From assembly GCF_008831285.2 (NCBI RefSeq), contig NC_045139.1:16660354-16724353 (forward strand): a stretch of DNA of 64,000 nt, in the 5' to 3' direction. Below the pieces are notes generated by a model. It saw only the letters and a list, made by a program, of their open reading frames with translations, was not told the DNA's origin and made no database searches. Each line of letters opens with the position of its first letter. The stretch's first letter is position 1. Shown here piece after piece: positions 22,584 through 35,057 of the stretch. Source of the DNA: Nymphaea colorata. Lineage: Eukaryota > Streptophyta > Magnoliopsida > Nymphaeales > Nymphaeaceae. The translations under genes and the position numbers were made by a program.

Positions 22584-24354
22584 TTACTCATTTGAACGTG
22601 GGGGAAATGGGAGAGTCACAATGTGGTTATGGGCAACAGTGCCTATCCATAGCTTGCCATCAAACTCTTGAACTTCACTGACCAGCTTGACTACTTCACC
22701 TCTTTGGTCCTCCATAACTTCTGCAATCTCTCCGTTTTCATTGAAGAGTGTGATAACTGTGTACATCCTCATTCCCATTAGCCTGGCTAGGATGCTCAGC
22801 TTGAATGGCAATCTGAAGTAGATGCTTTTGATCCACGGGTGACGGGAGAGATGCTCTTGAATCGGTGTTCTGCAGCAATCAATTGCCACCCAGAATTGGC
22901 CTTTGTTGTTTGATCTTATATTGTCAGGGAACCCTGCCAAGTCTGCAAAAACCTCCAGGTTGCCTCTCTGTGGCCCTTCCAGCCAGTACTTCATTATCCT
23001 AAGTCATGGAAGCAGCCTTGTCATTGTCCCTTATTCACTTGAGGATAGTAAATGAACTTTGGTTTGGTTAGACGCTATTTTGAATGCATGAGACTGATCA
23101 AAATCGGACCTGTTAGATCCTTGTCGGGACATTTCAAAGAACCAACTATAACATCTATGAAAATCTGAATAATACATGCAAACACATGCCTGATCTGGGC
23201 AAAAGATTATCAAAGTCGCATCCTTTTAAGTTTTCCACTTTGTCCAAAAACAAATCTAATTAAGCTGCACCATACCAAATGCTGCCCTTTCATACACTTT
23301 CGAAAAGTTAATACCTGCTATTTGTTGTCTCTGTGAAGAGAAGGTATGTATGGTCCTTAGATATTTGTACTCCATTTGGGAATGCCAAGCCATCCAAAAC
23401 AATAGAAGTTGTTCTGGTGTATGGGTCATATTTGAGTAGCCTTCCTGTTGCTTCTCCTTCCAACAGTATAAAGAAGTGGTTCCTGCATCAGACATTTGAT
23501 GTCACATCTGCATGCATAGTTTCAGTAAACATCAAATGCTGGGTAACTGATTTGAAATTCTTACTGTCTGTTATATCTCATGCTAGTGTCTGTGAAGAAG
23601 ATGGATCCATTCTTGTGAATGTCAAGGTCATTTGCAAATAGGATCCTCCTTCCACCAACCTGTGGAGCAAGAGGGGTTGCTATTCCACCATTTGGACCCA
23701 CGACCAACAGGCCATGGTATGCATCTGCAATGTAGAGATCCCCAGTTTGTCTGTCAAACCTCAGACCAAGTGGTCGGCCACATTGTTCTTCGTGCTTGAA
23801 TTGCTTGTGTGTTGTAGAGTAGATTCCATTTGCACACACGCTTTCAGACCTAAAACAGTAACATATCTACATCAGTCATCAACACCATGCTGTATACTAA
23901 GTTCACAAGACCACTCAATCTCAAAAATCATATAACCAATTACCAGAAAATAGAACGAGGCAACTTTATCTGGTGATGAAACATACCAGTTAGGGGAGAC
24001 CAGAGCGAAGGTCTCCCACCCAGCAGAATCTCCCATCCACCTGACAACTCGGCCATCAGCCAACCCTGTGTAAGGCCCTCGACCCTGGAGGTCAAATTCC
24101 AGGGATTCCGGGCCATAAACCTCGTTGACGAACTGGCGCTTTCCGAGCCTAAGCCTGCTAAGGTTATCTCTGGGCCATGAGGCCATGACTTCTGCATATG
24201 GTGCTATGGTGTGTTGAACTGGCTTAAAGTTGTGGCCTCCTAATGGTCCAATATGGAGGGGATCTGTGAAAACCAGAGCCAATAAAATACTGAGTAAGAC
24301 TTGGAATGGGTGATTGCAGAACACTCCATCAGCAAAGAGGCTCTTCTTCTCCAT
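22584..24354 (-). CDS. Strictosidine synthase-like (SSL/APMAP family) beta-propeller protein
   Basis: Four exons on the minus strand: 24354-23987, 23849-23565, 23482-23315, 22998-22584; 411 residues. Residues about 15-30 (FQVLLSILLALVF) form a signal peptide or signal anchor, so the protein enters the secretory pathway. The body shows the conserved blocks of plant SSL proteins: YGPESLEFDLQGRGPYTGL, CGRPLGLRFD, LYIADAYHGLLVVG, FANDLDIHKNGSIFFTDTS, LAFPNGVQISKDHTYLLFTE, PDNIRSNNKGQFWVAI. The family is a six-bladed propeller. True strictosidine synthase performs a Pictet-Spengler condensation; most SSL proteins do not and some are implicated in pollen wall or membrane processes, so alkaloid synthesis should not be inferred. 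Length is normal and no break is seen. Confidence 0.92.
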
Positions 24355-26364
24355 TGAACAGGAGGCAGAAGGAGCACCGATGCTTTTGGAGAAACGATGA
24401 TCTTGGTGTTCATTTGAGTGATTCGTCCATTATAAGATGCAGTAATTGCATAGGCATGAAAGGTTGGTTGTTGCAGGGTAGGTCCACTATCAGTTCGGCC
24501 TCGTTTTTGGTATTGTTTTTCTTGGTCATGGGGATCATCTACTATTCTGGGCATGATCAAATTTTACCTACTCCCGCTGGCACCCTCTTTTTAAGAAACT
24601 CACATGGAGTTAGCCTGTCAGTAAAATAGCTTGTATTTGTGAGAATGGCTGCTTAACTTTCTATCGACTTCTTGGTTGGCATTCCCTTTGAAGAAAAAGG
24701 CCTGAGGATTTGGCTGCCGTCGCTTTGCATTCATAATATTGTTGATTGGCGTGGGGTCTGGGAATTGAACCCAGTCACTCACGATTCGCACTTGGTTCAC
24801 CTCGTCTCGTCTCAATTGAATAAGCCACGCGAAACAAACATGAGCTGGTGGACGAAGAGATTGTGTTGGTCCAGTTGCTCATCTAAGCTCGTTAGTCAAT
24901 CATTTAATGAGCAGCCCAGCTATTTGCGCATATTGAAATGAGAAGATTGATGCCTCTGTAGGTTCGAACCCTGTCCTTAAGCATCCAATTCTTGACTTTG
25001 TGTTTTACAAATCTAACCATAAAATGTATTCTGTAGATTTAAAACTAAGAATTGACATAAATTATCAGACCGTAGTGATTTATACTCTTGAGCTGTAAAA
25101 GTTTAAGACCACTGAATTTGGAACCTGTGCACTCTTCACTACATTCATCAGTGCTTGAGCAAATGGTGTCCAACCTGGTACTTATAATAGTATCTCCACC
25201 GTCTTTGTAAGTGAGCCTTCCACCATTATATGATAAATGTTTGCATAGGACAATGAAGATGTCAACTCCATTCAAGGATGCTTCTCTTATATCAGTGTCA
25301 GATTGAACAAATTCCGGACGCATCATCCTGACTACACTTAAACGCCTTTAGTTTCAATTTTCAGAGACTATTTTATGGCGAACCATGTCCCCTTCCCTCC
25401 CAACGTAAGCTGAGGGCCCCGTTTCTTCTCTTATAAACCAAAGCATCTCCAGCATGTGGAGATCAAGTTATCTAGTGGGCGACGTCCAGGGCCGTCAAGG
25501 ACAAGCTTCTCGCATGGACATCAGTCAATGAAGAGGATGCAGAAAACAATTCAAAATAGGAAGAATATTTTGAAAAATATAACATCAGCATAAACTTGAC
25601 GAAAACGAAGACATGAACTCTGAGAACAGGAAGATATTCGCTGGTTACCACGGTTTCACGTTCACAAGGTCACCTATGGGTGATGTCTGCACCAATAGGC
25701 TTCACATGAGCCTGTTCGACTCCTAACACAAAAAGTTAGGCAAAATCTGGAGGAGGAGACGGGGGATCATGCTAGCCCACTACCAAGAAGAGCCTACCGG
25801 ACAATGAGTTCCAAAGCGCAATCCCAAGCCAAAGAGCAAGGTTAGACAATTATCAGCTGTTTGTGGGGCTCTTAAAAGATTCCACGGCCAGCTTGATTGG
25901 CCCATGTCACAGCTAACAGGCAATCTAGCGCACTCAAAAATGAGTAGGTCGTCCACAAACCTGCAGACAGGCCAATCTAAATGTTTTAGGTCATCGTTTG
26001 TTGGCCATGTATGTCTCATCTCAGATGGCTCGTTTTAAGAGCACAGCTCCTCTGCTGCCAAGCATACATGCCGCTGCAAAACCTGTTGTGAAGCTACGAG
26101 CACACGAAACTTATTACTTAAAAATTCTACATCAACAAACCATGTAGTGCGGCTCTACAATCAGTAACGGTGACAACAAAGAAATCAACAGGTTCCAGAT
26201 TTTCCCATTTAATGAGGACTTAAGGAGGGCAGACATAGAGATCTTAAACATGCACTGAGAGGGATCTGCTATTCACAACATTACAAAATTTGAAAGAAAA
26301 ACAGCAGGATGAAACCCTTGCACGTTGTTAGCATTTGGAAGCCGTGAAGCTGCAACCTTTTGGA
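24355..26364. other. Intergenic stretch between the SSL and bHLH genes
   Basis: This holds the SSL promoter and leader (from 24355 up) and the bHLH 3' flank (up to 26364). A tRNA-like SINE head is at 24748-24831, and an isolated B-box-like GGTTCGAACCC lies near 24961. Between 25000 and 26200 I see no recognisable gene; the 79-codon minus-strand frame at 25780-26019 has no familiar motif. Confidence 0.55.
24748..24831 (-). repeat. tRNA-like SINE head
   Basis: On the minus strand the segment starts GCGTGGCTTATTCAATTGAG and ends GGGTTCAATTCCCAGACCCC plus ACGCC. The ends can pair (GCGTGG with CCACGC), and CTGGGTTCAATTCCCAG forms a five-pair T-arm with a TTCAATT loop. The D and anticodon arms are degenerate, so it is a tRNA-derived SINE or tRNA relic rather than a working tRNA gene. 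Confidence 0.5.
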
Positions 26365-29300
26365 TCAGGCAGCCGGTGGGCGCAATTTGGAGTCTTGAGA
26401 GGTATCAGTATGAGCTGGAGGCATGTACTGCCACATAGCAATTCCAGGATATCCAGCAAAAGGCATGCCCTTGTTTCCAGCAGCAGAGGCTTGGGCAGCA
26501 AATGCTGCAGCAGCTGCGGCATGGAGAGCTGCTGGGTGTGGCATGTATCCAGGAGGAGCCATGCTCATCGCATTTAGTTGTTGCTCGAGTTTTTCTTTTT
26601 CTGCTTTCAACTTGGTTTTCTCTTCCCGGAGTTCATTTTTCTCTGCCTGAAAAATGATCAGGTTATAGTAATCAGAAATTTCACCAACAGTACTATAATG
26701 CACAGCATTCTAAAACCAGCGTTCTATGCAGACGACTCAAATTATATGCAAGAAGTAAAATTAAATTCTACAATGGTAGTGAAATAATTTGAGTGCCAAT
26801 CATCTAAAAAGGAGAACAGTTGAATACAGCACTGGTCATGAACGTGTGAGAAATCATACTGAAATTGTCAAAGGAACGGAGCTATTGTTTTCTCAAATAT
26901 GCTGCCAACTGTTGAGAAAATTGTCCCATATAGATTTGAGAACCTGACTCCTCAAAGTGGTAAAAATAGGTTATTGTGCCAGCCCTCTAGAGATCTAGGT
27001 TCTGTTGACAAAAGAAGCAGGAGGAACTAAACTGAACTTGCAAGTCTCTAGAGAAACTTGAAGCAGGGATAGGAGACCAGACCTTTAGATCTTTGATAGT
27101 TTCCTGAAGCTTCTCATTAGCCTCCTTCAGTTTTTCTGCCTCACTTCGTAAATGATTCAATGTACGAGCAGCATCAATTAAAATACTAGCTTTGTCAACT
27201 TTGACGGGCCTCCCAGGGTCAAGGATTGAACCCAACTCCACAAACCTACATTGATGATCAATAAAAAAAAGCACTTTGAAAATGGTACGTTTCTTTTTCA
27301 GACAAAAGCAGACATTCAGGCATTTCAACAATTAGAAATATGAACAGTTACAGGCTTCAGGTATTTCAGATTCAGCACAACAATCAGCAAAATAAAATGC
27401 CAAATAGGAGCGCATGAGATGGTAACACAAATCATGCTTACTCTGTACAAACTATACACACATGCACGCATGTATTTTACAGAAAAGAAATGCAATACAG
27501 CCTTAGCCATCCTTGGTCAAATTAAAGCAGGAGAAAAATTTCAGGCACCAACATCACTTTCCCTTACAACATGTGTATGAGTTGAGGAATTCCATGTTTC
27601 CTACTTGTACACATGCCTGCATGCACAGAGAGGAGGGGAAGGGAGAGAGCAGCTTGCCTGTCATTCAACTTGTCCCTCCGCATTTTCTCTCGGCAAGCTT
27701 TGGATCCAGGCCTGCTGCATGACTCATCCCTAGCCCTGTCAGCATTTATACCACACATTCTGTTAGCTATTTTTAGCAAAAGGGAAACTGAACCTGTAGA
27801 CAGCACATAAACACAGCAACTGCAGACAGAAAGTACAATAACTCAAACCCAAAAAGAGTATGTGTAGTATGATAAGTTGCCTCAGATACAGCCTGTTATT
27901 TTTCATTATGCTGCGAAATCCTTTTTGAAGTTCTACAAGGTAATAGTAAGATGGGTAAATCAAATGGGGAACAAAGAAGCTGAAATCCTGAGACAGTTAC
28001 ATGCCATGCACACAGTAACAAATCACAAATACCCTTTATTTCAAAAAAAGAAACTTAACAAGCAAGTCAACATGCCGATATTCATCATAACCACATCATT
28101 AGTAACAGGAGGAAGGACCGAAAAGGTAAGGCAGACAATCAGAAAAAGGACGATTCAGCCACTCATAATAGAGAAGATGCACAACAACCAACAACCACTA
28201 AATATGTTGTATTGTTGGGGTATTACCTTTTCTTAGAACCCATCCTCTCAGAACCAGATGCACCTGCAAATGAATCGTCAATTTCCAGCCTGGCACAGTA
28301 CACGTGGAACACCACATAAGTAACAATTACAAGCAGAGACTTGCAGAAAAAAGGGGTAAAAAAGTGCCAGTGATCAATAGCAAATTTCCCCAGGAGAAAG
28401 ATAGCACATCCTTTTTCCTTTATTTGAGCAAACGGCCAAGCATAGATAAACACTTTAATGCAAAATTTAGAGAAATGGTGCAAGAAAAAATGATGCCCAT
28501 AAATGCAAAAACCAAGAATCTTATGATGAGATATTATCAAGATCCAAGTGCCTAAAGCAACTTAAAGTCTTAAACACATGGGAAAAAAATATATGACATG
28601 ACTTGGCTAGCTCAAGATAAAACGCTGCTAAAATAAGGATCATTAGTGTACATATTACATAATAAGTCCCAAATCAATAATAAGAGATTAAAAGATGACT
28701 CTAACAAGGAACAGTTCATGAAAACATTCTTCCCCTTGCACAGCAATAAAAAATAAAAAGTAGTCTCGATCACATCATAAACATTATACCAGGATATCAA
28801 GACGATATAAAAGGAGTTGTTTGCAGTTTTTTAGAGACACTTGGAACTACTGACTACAGTCGTTCCACATTGTCTTCTGATTATATAACCTAAAAGTCAA
28901 CATAATAACAAAGTAACAAATATATATGAATGAGAGGCACCCTTCAAATCATGGAAAAAAATAATCTACATACAGGCCTGCAGCTTAATGGAAAAGGTCC
29001 AACGAGCCATAATATATAGGAGATATAACAAAAATTGCATGAAATCACTCCTTCATCATTCAACTACACAGACTGAGAGGGTGCACCATAAATAACAAGC
29101 TTAAATAGACAAGATCTATTACATATAAAGTAAAAAGTAATCAAGAAGAACTTAATGGGCTAAAGAAAAGACACAAAAGAAACAAGCACCAGTTGTATGA
29201 TCAACTAATCATTGAAGGAAGAAACTTGCAGAAAACTAACACTGCAAATGTGAAATGAAAACCCTCAAAAGCAACACCTTCAAACACAGCACGTTCATTA

Positions 29301-30062
29301 TACTAGTCGATTATTGCAACCTGATGGCACAAAATTTTATTGCATAGCCATAAGGATGGACTCTTTATTAAGGAGAACCAATGCATTTCACTATCAATAC
29401 GATACGACCTTGTACATTTAACAACCTGGAAGCAGATCTGGTGAAGATAGCTTTTACAATTTCGGTTCACAAACATCAAACGAGACCATCTACAAGAGGA
29501 TAACTGCACACCCTCCAAAATTAGTTCAAAATGACTTTATCTAGAGAAAACATAGCAAAACTACACACCCAGGATAAAGCATTTCTGAGAGCTGCGAGAT
29601 TATGAATCAATGAACATGACCAAAATGAAGTTAAATTGCCAGTCTTAATATAGCAAGGGCCTTAATCCTCTATCTCGATTGTTGAAAAGAAAGACAGGTA
29701 AACAGGGAAATAATTCGACGATTCTTTAGAGCAGACAAAATAAAAGAAATTTTACAGGATACCCACATCTGTATGGGCCTAAACGCCAAATCAAAATATT
29801 CACGTTATTCCTGTGTCACGGACACCATGCATCATTTTTGAGAAATAGAAAGAAAGAAAATAACAAGCACACGCCGTCTTATAAGCCAGTAGGAGAAGCA
29901 CACGGAAATTGAAAGTAAATAAAATAACAAATAGTTTAGCAAGATCCAGAAGCCATTAGCATACCCAGCGTTTGATGGATCATTGAACCCATCGTAGTTC
30001 AGATATATTCCACTATCTATGCCCCCCACGTCAAATATGTCAAATATCGGATTTGAACCCAT
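26365..30062 (-). CDS. bHLH subgroup IVc transcription factor, ILR3/bHLH115-like
   Basis: Five exons: 30062-29965, 28289-28227, 27735-27658, 27245-27083, 26646-26365; 227 residues. The basic region is GSKACREKMRRDKLNDRF, with Lys-Glu-Arg at the DNA-contacting 5-9-13 positions. Then come the helix-loop-helix (VELGSILDPGRPVKVDKASI...), a leucine-zipper coiled coil of Lys/Glu-rich heptads (LKAEKNELREEKTKLKAEKE) and an Ala/Pro/Met-rich tail ending MWQYMPPAHTDTSQDSKLRP. Zipper and tail match Arabidopsis ILR3 (bHLH105), bHLH34, 104 and 115, which activate the iron-deficiency response and are targeted by BRUTUS ligases. Which of the four it matches best is open; the N terminus is short. Intron 3 starts with GC instead of GT. 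The 5' leader lies at about 30063-30740. Confidence 0.92.
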
Positions 30063-33000
30063 ATTCCGTATAAGAAGCCGTAGACAAAAATCTAAAATAT
30101 AGAGTCAACCCACTTCCACTGCTCGGTTTTTTCTGTACCTAAAATCCTCAACCTCCAAGGACCTTCTTCAACCTTCCTCCCCAAAATTACAAATTCCACA
30201 CACCAAAACGATCTGTTTCAAGAACCACAAAGCCACTAGAGACCCACCGCTTCAATCCCAGCCTTGCTCCAGATATCTCAAATCCTCCGAAAACGAAGAA
30301 AATTCACCGTTTTAAGGCACAACCTCAACACCGAAAAGCCTCGATAAGGTGCACGTACGCAGATTCTCCCCAAACCACTCTTCCGAACCCTTCCGAGGCA
30401 GAGTACTTCTCGATCGACGACTCAAATGAACGCCGACGGTCCTCTTCCCTTCGCTATCAATTAAAACAAACAAGAACCTCCACCGAGAAAAAAAAAAAAA
30501 AAAAAAAAGAAGGAAAAAACCAGAATACACCGAAGCCTTCCTTCGTCTCGAAACTGACAAAAAACGAGGGAATATCTCGATGCAGCGCGGGAATTCCCCC
30601 AATTTCTCCCGCGAATCCTTCAAACAACCATGAAAGTTCACGGAACCGATCAAGATTCAGCCCGGCACATCTAATTTCCAGGTGACTGCGGTGAAGGAAA
30701 TACCAGGGACCGATCGTTATCAAGGGTTTCTTTCCCTATCCTCTTCTAGGAGGAAGCAAGGCCCTAACCGTTCCCTGCAAGAAGGAAGGAAGATTTTCTC
30801 ATCTTTTTCTCTATTTTAAGAAATTTCACTGATCGCCAAAAACCAAAAAGTCTTTCTTGTCCTCATCATTCGATTCATTTGACCTGTAAGTCCTTCCGAA
30901 TGATCATATCGGTTCGGGTCGGCTTCCGGCCCAATTGTCTCAAATCTAACACAGGGTTGGACCGCATGTATGCTCACCAATTTTAAGTTAAATCATCTAT
31001 TCAAATCCAATGTTGCAAAAATTAATCTTTGAATTCCTTTTTTTTAGTTTAGAAAATTAAATTTGACAAAATAAAGAAATCCAAATTAGTTAATCAAATG
31101 TGTTAACATGCAACTTTATTGGATAATTTGGTCTAAATTGTATTCGAGTTCTTTCCAATTAACATATCAAATTGATCTAACTAACTTGATTCCAAAACAA
31201 ATATCTAAATCAGAACATGAACATCTACTAAAGAAGAAATGACAACAACTTTATAACGACATTTTTCCTGTATCCACATTATTATTATTTTTTAATTGAA
31301 AGAAGACTAGATCTTACCTTCGTCGAAATTGTAACTGATGATGATGTTCAGTAACGTAATGATTTAATGAAGATATGAAAAGTCAAACATATATTGGAAA
31401 ATGATGGTCCAGCTTTGTTTATGTTAGACCATTGGTTGCAGCTGCAGCCGCCGCCATCGCCGCCGCTGCTGCCGCCACCGTCGCCATTATTAAAAAAAAA
31501 AAAAAAAAAATCTCAGAGAATCTGAGTTTTGATGTATTGGCTGATCCTGTGTTGAAAAGAAAGTACCAGTTTGTGAACCGAAGCGGCGAGGCTGCCAATT
31601 CCATGAAATAACCGATCCACCCATTCAAGATAATAGCTAGTGAATCAGAGAAATATGATCTAAAAAGTAATTAAAGAATGAAAATGAATGAAATAAAAGT
31701 ATAAAAATTAAACATTAAAACAATTAAAGTAATAAAAAAAATAGAAACTTGACACTTGGCATTCTTGAATCGACCATGGAATTGAATCGGTTTCGAGTAG
31801 ACCGATTCGGGCCAATTCGTACCAACACTGGGCTGATCTAGATCTGAATATTGCCAACTCTAATGCTAAGTTCATTCAAGGACATGCCGGAACCAGGTCA
31901 AGTCAGATCCAGAATCAGGTTTATTCGACCCGTCTAAAGTCCGATACTGTGGTCAAGAATGCTTGGATCCAAATTGATCCAGTACCAATTTCCTTCTACG
32001 GGCTCAGTACACCCCTCAGACCCGAACCCAGGGGTATCCGAAACTTTCATAGAAGGGGAACCAACATCAATTTCATCATAAAACAAGGGCCAAGTGAGCT
32101 AGATTTGATCCAACCAAATGGAGCCTATTCCAAATCCAAACTTTAACCCAGAACTGTTCTGGATCCCATGATTGGGAAACAAATCCAAAACAAAACCCCC
32201 ACAAGACACCCTAAATCTAATCCATGCAATGTATTTGGATCTCGTTGAAACAGATTTGGATCCAAAATGGGCCTAAGAGTAACAGATCTGGACCAAGTGC
32301 AAACAGTGGGTCCCATCAATGAGGCACACCAACCAGTGGTTTGCTTGTATAGCCCCAAGAAAAGAAGGAACAAGTTCCAAATTTTGAGTGAAAGAGAGAG
32401 AGAGAGAATTTGGGAGATATCCATGTGCACAGCTCATAGAATCCCTTCTAGTGGACCAAATTTGATGAGGTCCAAGAAGGATGGGGTTAAAAGGGATAAG
32501 GCCCCCTTCCTCCACCACTCCTCTCCAAAACTTCAACATCTTCCATAGCTTCCAATTCTCATCTCATGTCAAGAACACAAAGTTAAACCGAGGTGCGCCA
32601 ATTGCTAGTTGAAGGTCGTAAGTACTCGTGGCGTATCGACCCGTATCGTATCGATATATGAAGGAGCTTACCATTACCAGACCTTATGGGCTGACTTTGT
32701 AGAAATGTAATATAATTGTGTATTATGTATAAATCCTTTTATAAAAAAGAAGAACGCAGTAAGACATATATATACATATATATTGTTAATGTTTACTTAG
32801 GAAACCATATTTAACATAAAACCTTTTAAGGTTAAACCCATTATGCTTCTTAGGTTTTGACTTGTTTCGAGACTTCGACTTAAAAGATACATTAAAAACA
32901 TGACAATGACCACATGATTCAAACCTTCCGTGCATACTTGGTTGTTGCACTATTCTTGAGTCTACAATAAAATACTTTAAAAGGAGACCCGTGAAGAGGA

Positions 33001-35057
33001 TGCCCACAATCAAAACAAATAATTCGAGCTTAAAAAATAAATAAATTAAAGAGAAACGTGCATGTATAACGATTAAATATCTAGATAAAGGTCTTGCTCA
33101 TTATGAAGTTAAGGGGTGTCCTATTCGTCAAAAATTAAATTAATGTCCACTCTTCGCAAAAGCTAAAGTTCAAATGAATAAACAACATTAAAATGTTGCG
33201 CTAGTGGAAATTGATGGTCTCACTTTATTCCTGATTCCCCCAAATCTTTAACACATATATCGGTGCTGGAATGATTGGTCAACTTGGGGGATGAAAATTC
33301 AGTCTTTTTTTTAATATTTTGAAATAGTTAAATTTTAAATAAAAATACAAAAACAGTTTGATCAGTTAGCAAAGATGTGCATATCGATTGGACTTAAAAT
33401 TCTTAGAACGTGTTTGATTGCCTAAATTAGTGCCTTTTAAGAGTATCTTCCCCAGTGAAAGAAGTTCGAGAAAATTTTTATCATCTATTTGATTGTCATT
33501 GCCAAGTTTAGTTAGATAGCCAGACATGCGTTAGTGACAAGGGAACGAAGGCACTGAATGGCACGGGCAACCCATTTTCTGCCGCACCTTGGGAAAGGGA
33601 AAAAGATAAAATATTTTTAAACTGACGATACTTGTCTATGAAAAAGTTGTCACAAGACTTTGTTTCTCCTCCACTCGAATCGAACTTGGTGGTTGACATA
33701 ATCTACCAGGCGTCTACCTTGCACCTAGTAGCAGCTTTCTCTTGACTGTCGGCGACAAGGAAAAGACAATAATTTGACTTTTTGACAAAATGTATGGCTA
33801 CAATATATTTTGTGGGAACTTTTTTCGGTCCTTTGGCTCTTCATGGAATGCATCTAGCTTTACCAAGCAACAAGAGGCCCATTGTAAGATCTCTCTAGTG
33901 CTTTGGTACTTTCATTGGTTGACAAACCATGCTCATACTAGCCAAGGACTCTTTGTAGATTTACTCAACACCTTTATGAATTTTGGTGTTTATACATCTG
34001 CAAAACCATCTGATTTGCAATGTATTTAGATTATCTGAATCCAAATTGTTTACACCCCATACCAGGTATAAGGTCATCCAATACCCCTTAGTTGATAGGC
34101 TTGTAAGAGTTTGGGTGTCCATGACACAAGCAGGAGATTATACATTTTCCTTATTAGGGAAAGAAAGGAACAAGAAATAATAATACAGAAGTTCAACCAT
34201 GATCTTTGCAGATGAAAACTGTAATTTGTAGGTTTCCACATTTTGACCTAACAAAGAAATATAGCATTTAGATGGAATGTTACAGATCTCCTCGTGGATT
34301 TTGTCATGAATCTAATCCTACTTGAAGGCGTAGATATAGATCAGATAGACTATATGGCCCTCTAATTGGTTTGGCTCAGGTTGGTAATCAGGTCCAGGTG
34401 CGACCAGGCCTGTATTTTACACGAGACATGCTCCAATTGTGCTTATAAAATAACTATTTCAGAAATTTTGAACTTCAAGAAAGGATTATGAACTTTAATT
34501 GATGCAGCTTTCACTAGATCCAATCAAACAAATTGCATCACACAAACACCCAAGCACTCACCAAGTCCTGCCAGTGCCAACAGCTACAGTGATGCGGTAT
34601 TTTGTAGCATGACAGCAGATATAAGAGATACATAGAGATGTGAATCATATTCAAGCAAGCATGCAGTGAAACTTCTCAACTCAAAGCGTTATTATGCAAT
34701 TTCATGCGACTTTGTGATTAGTGCATTCGGCTAGACAAGCTAAAATTGTTCATCCTAGGTAAGGAGCTCAATTCAGTATGAACACATACAGCAGATCAGG
34801 ATGAGGGCTCACATCATGGGCCCACATAATTTTCCATTATCCAAAAAGCAAGCACCCCAATCTCGTTACAATTTAACAATTGCCATTGATCTACTGTTAA
34901 AGTCACATTAAATTCCAAAAGTAAAAACCAAAGGAGAAGGATCAGCATTCTTTGAATATTGGTAAGAAATGAAAAGACCCAAAAAAGAATCAAACTTCTG
35001 ATCCAGGTGAGACTGCACTGTCAAGTTTATGCTTGATGAAGCTAAAATTTACGTGGA
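30063..35057. other. bHLH leader/promoter and long repeat-bearing intergenic stretch
   Basis: 30063-30740 is a CT/GA-rich probable 5' leader of the bHLH gene, with an A run of about 25 at 30483-30509. 31440-31488 is a GCC/GCT trinucleotide tract next to a second A run. 31790-32280 is GGATCC/TTGGATCC-rich repetitive sequence. 33500-33735 has SINE-like box motifs (AGTTCGATTCG on the minus strand near 33673). The remainder, including 33740-35057, has no recognisable gene; its end is the FEY 3' flank. Confidence 0.5.

Noticed and set aside
24355-24560. Upstream extension of the SSL protein on the minus strand
   Set aside because: The in-frame ATG at 24354 gives a signal segment at the expected position; the overlapping upstream frame is in another phase.
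24748-24831. Functional tRNA gene
   Set aside because: Only the acceptor and T-arm are convincing; D and anticodon arms do not fold, so it is listed as SINE-like.
25780-26019. 79-codon minus-strand frame with Trp/Cys-rich text
   Set aside because: No recognisable motif, no splice context and no neighbouring exon; probably chance.
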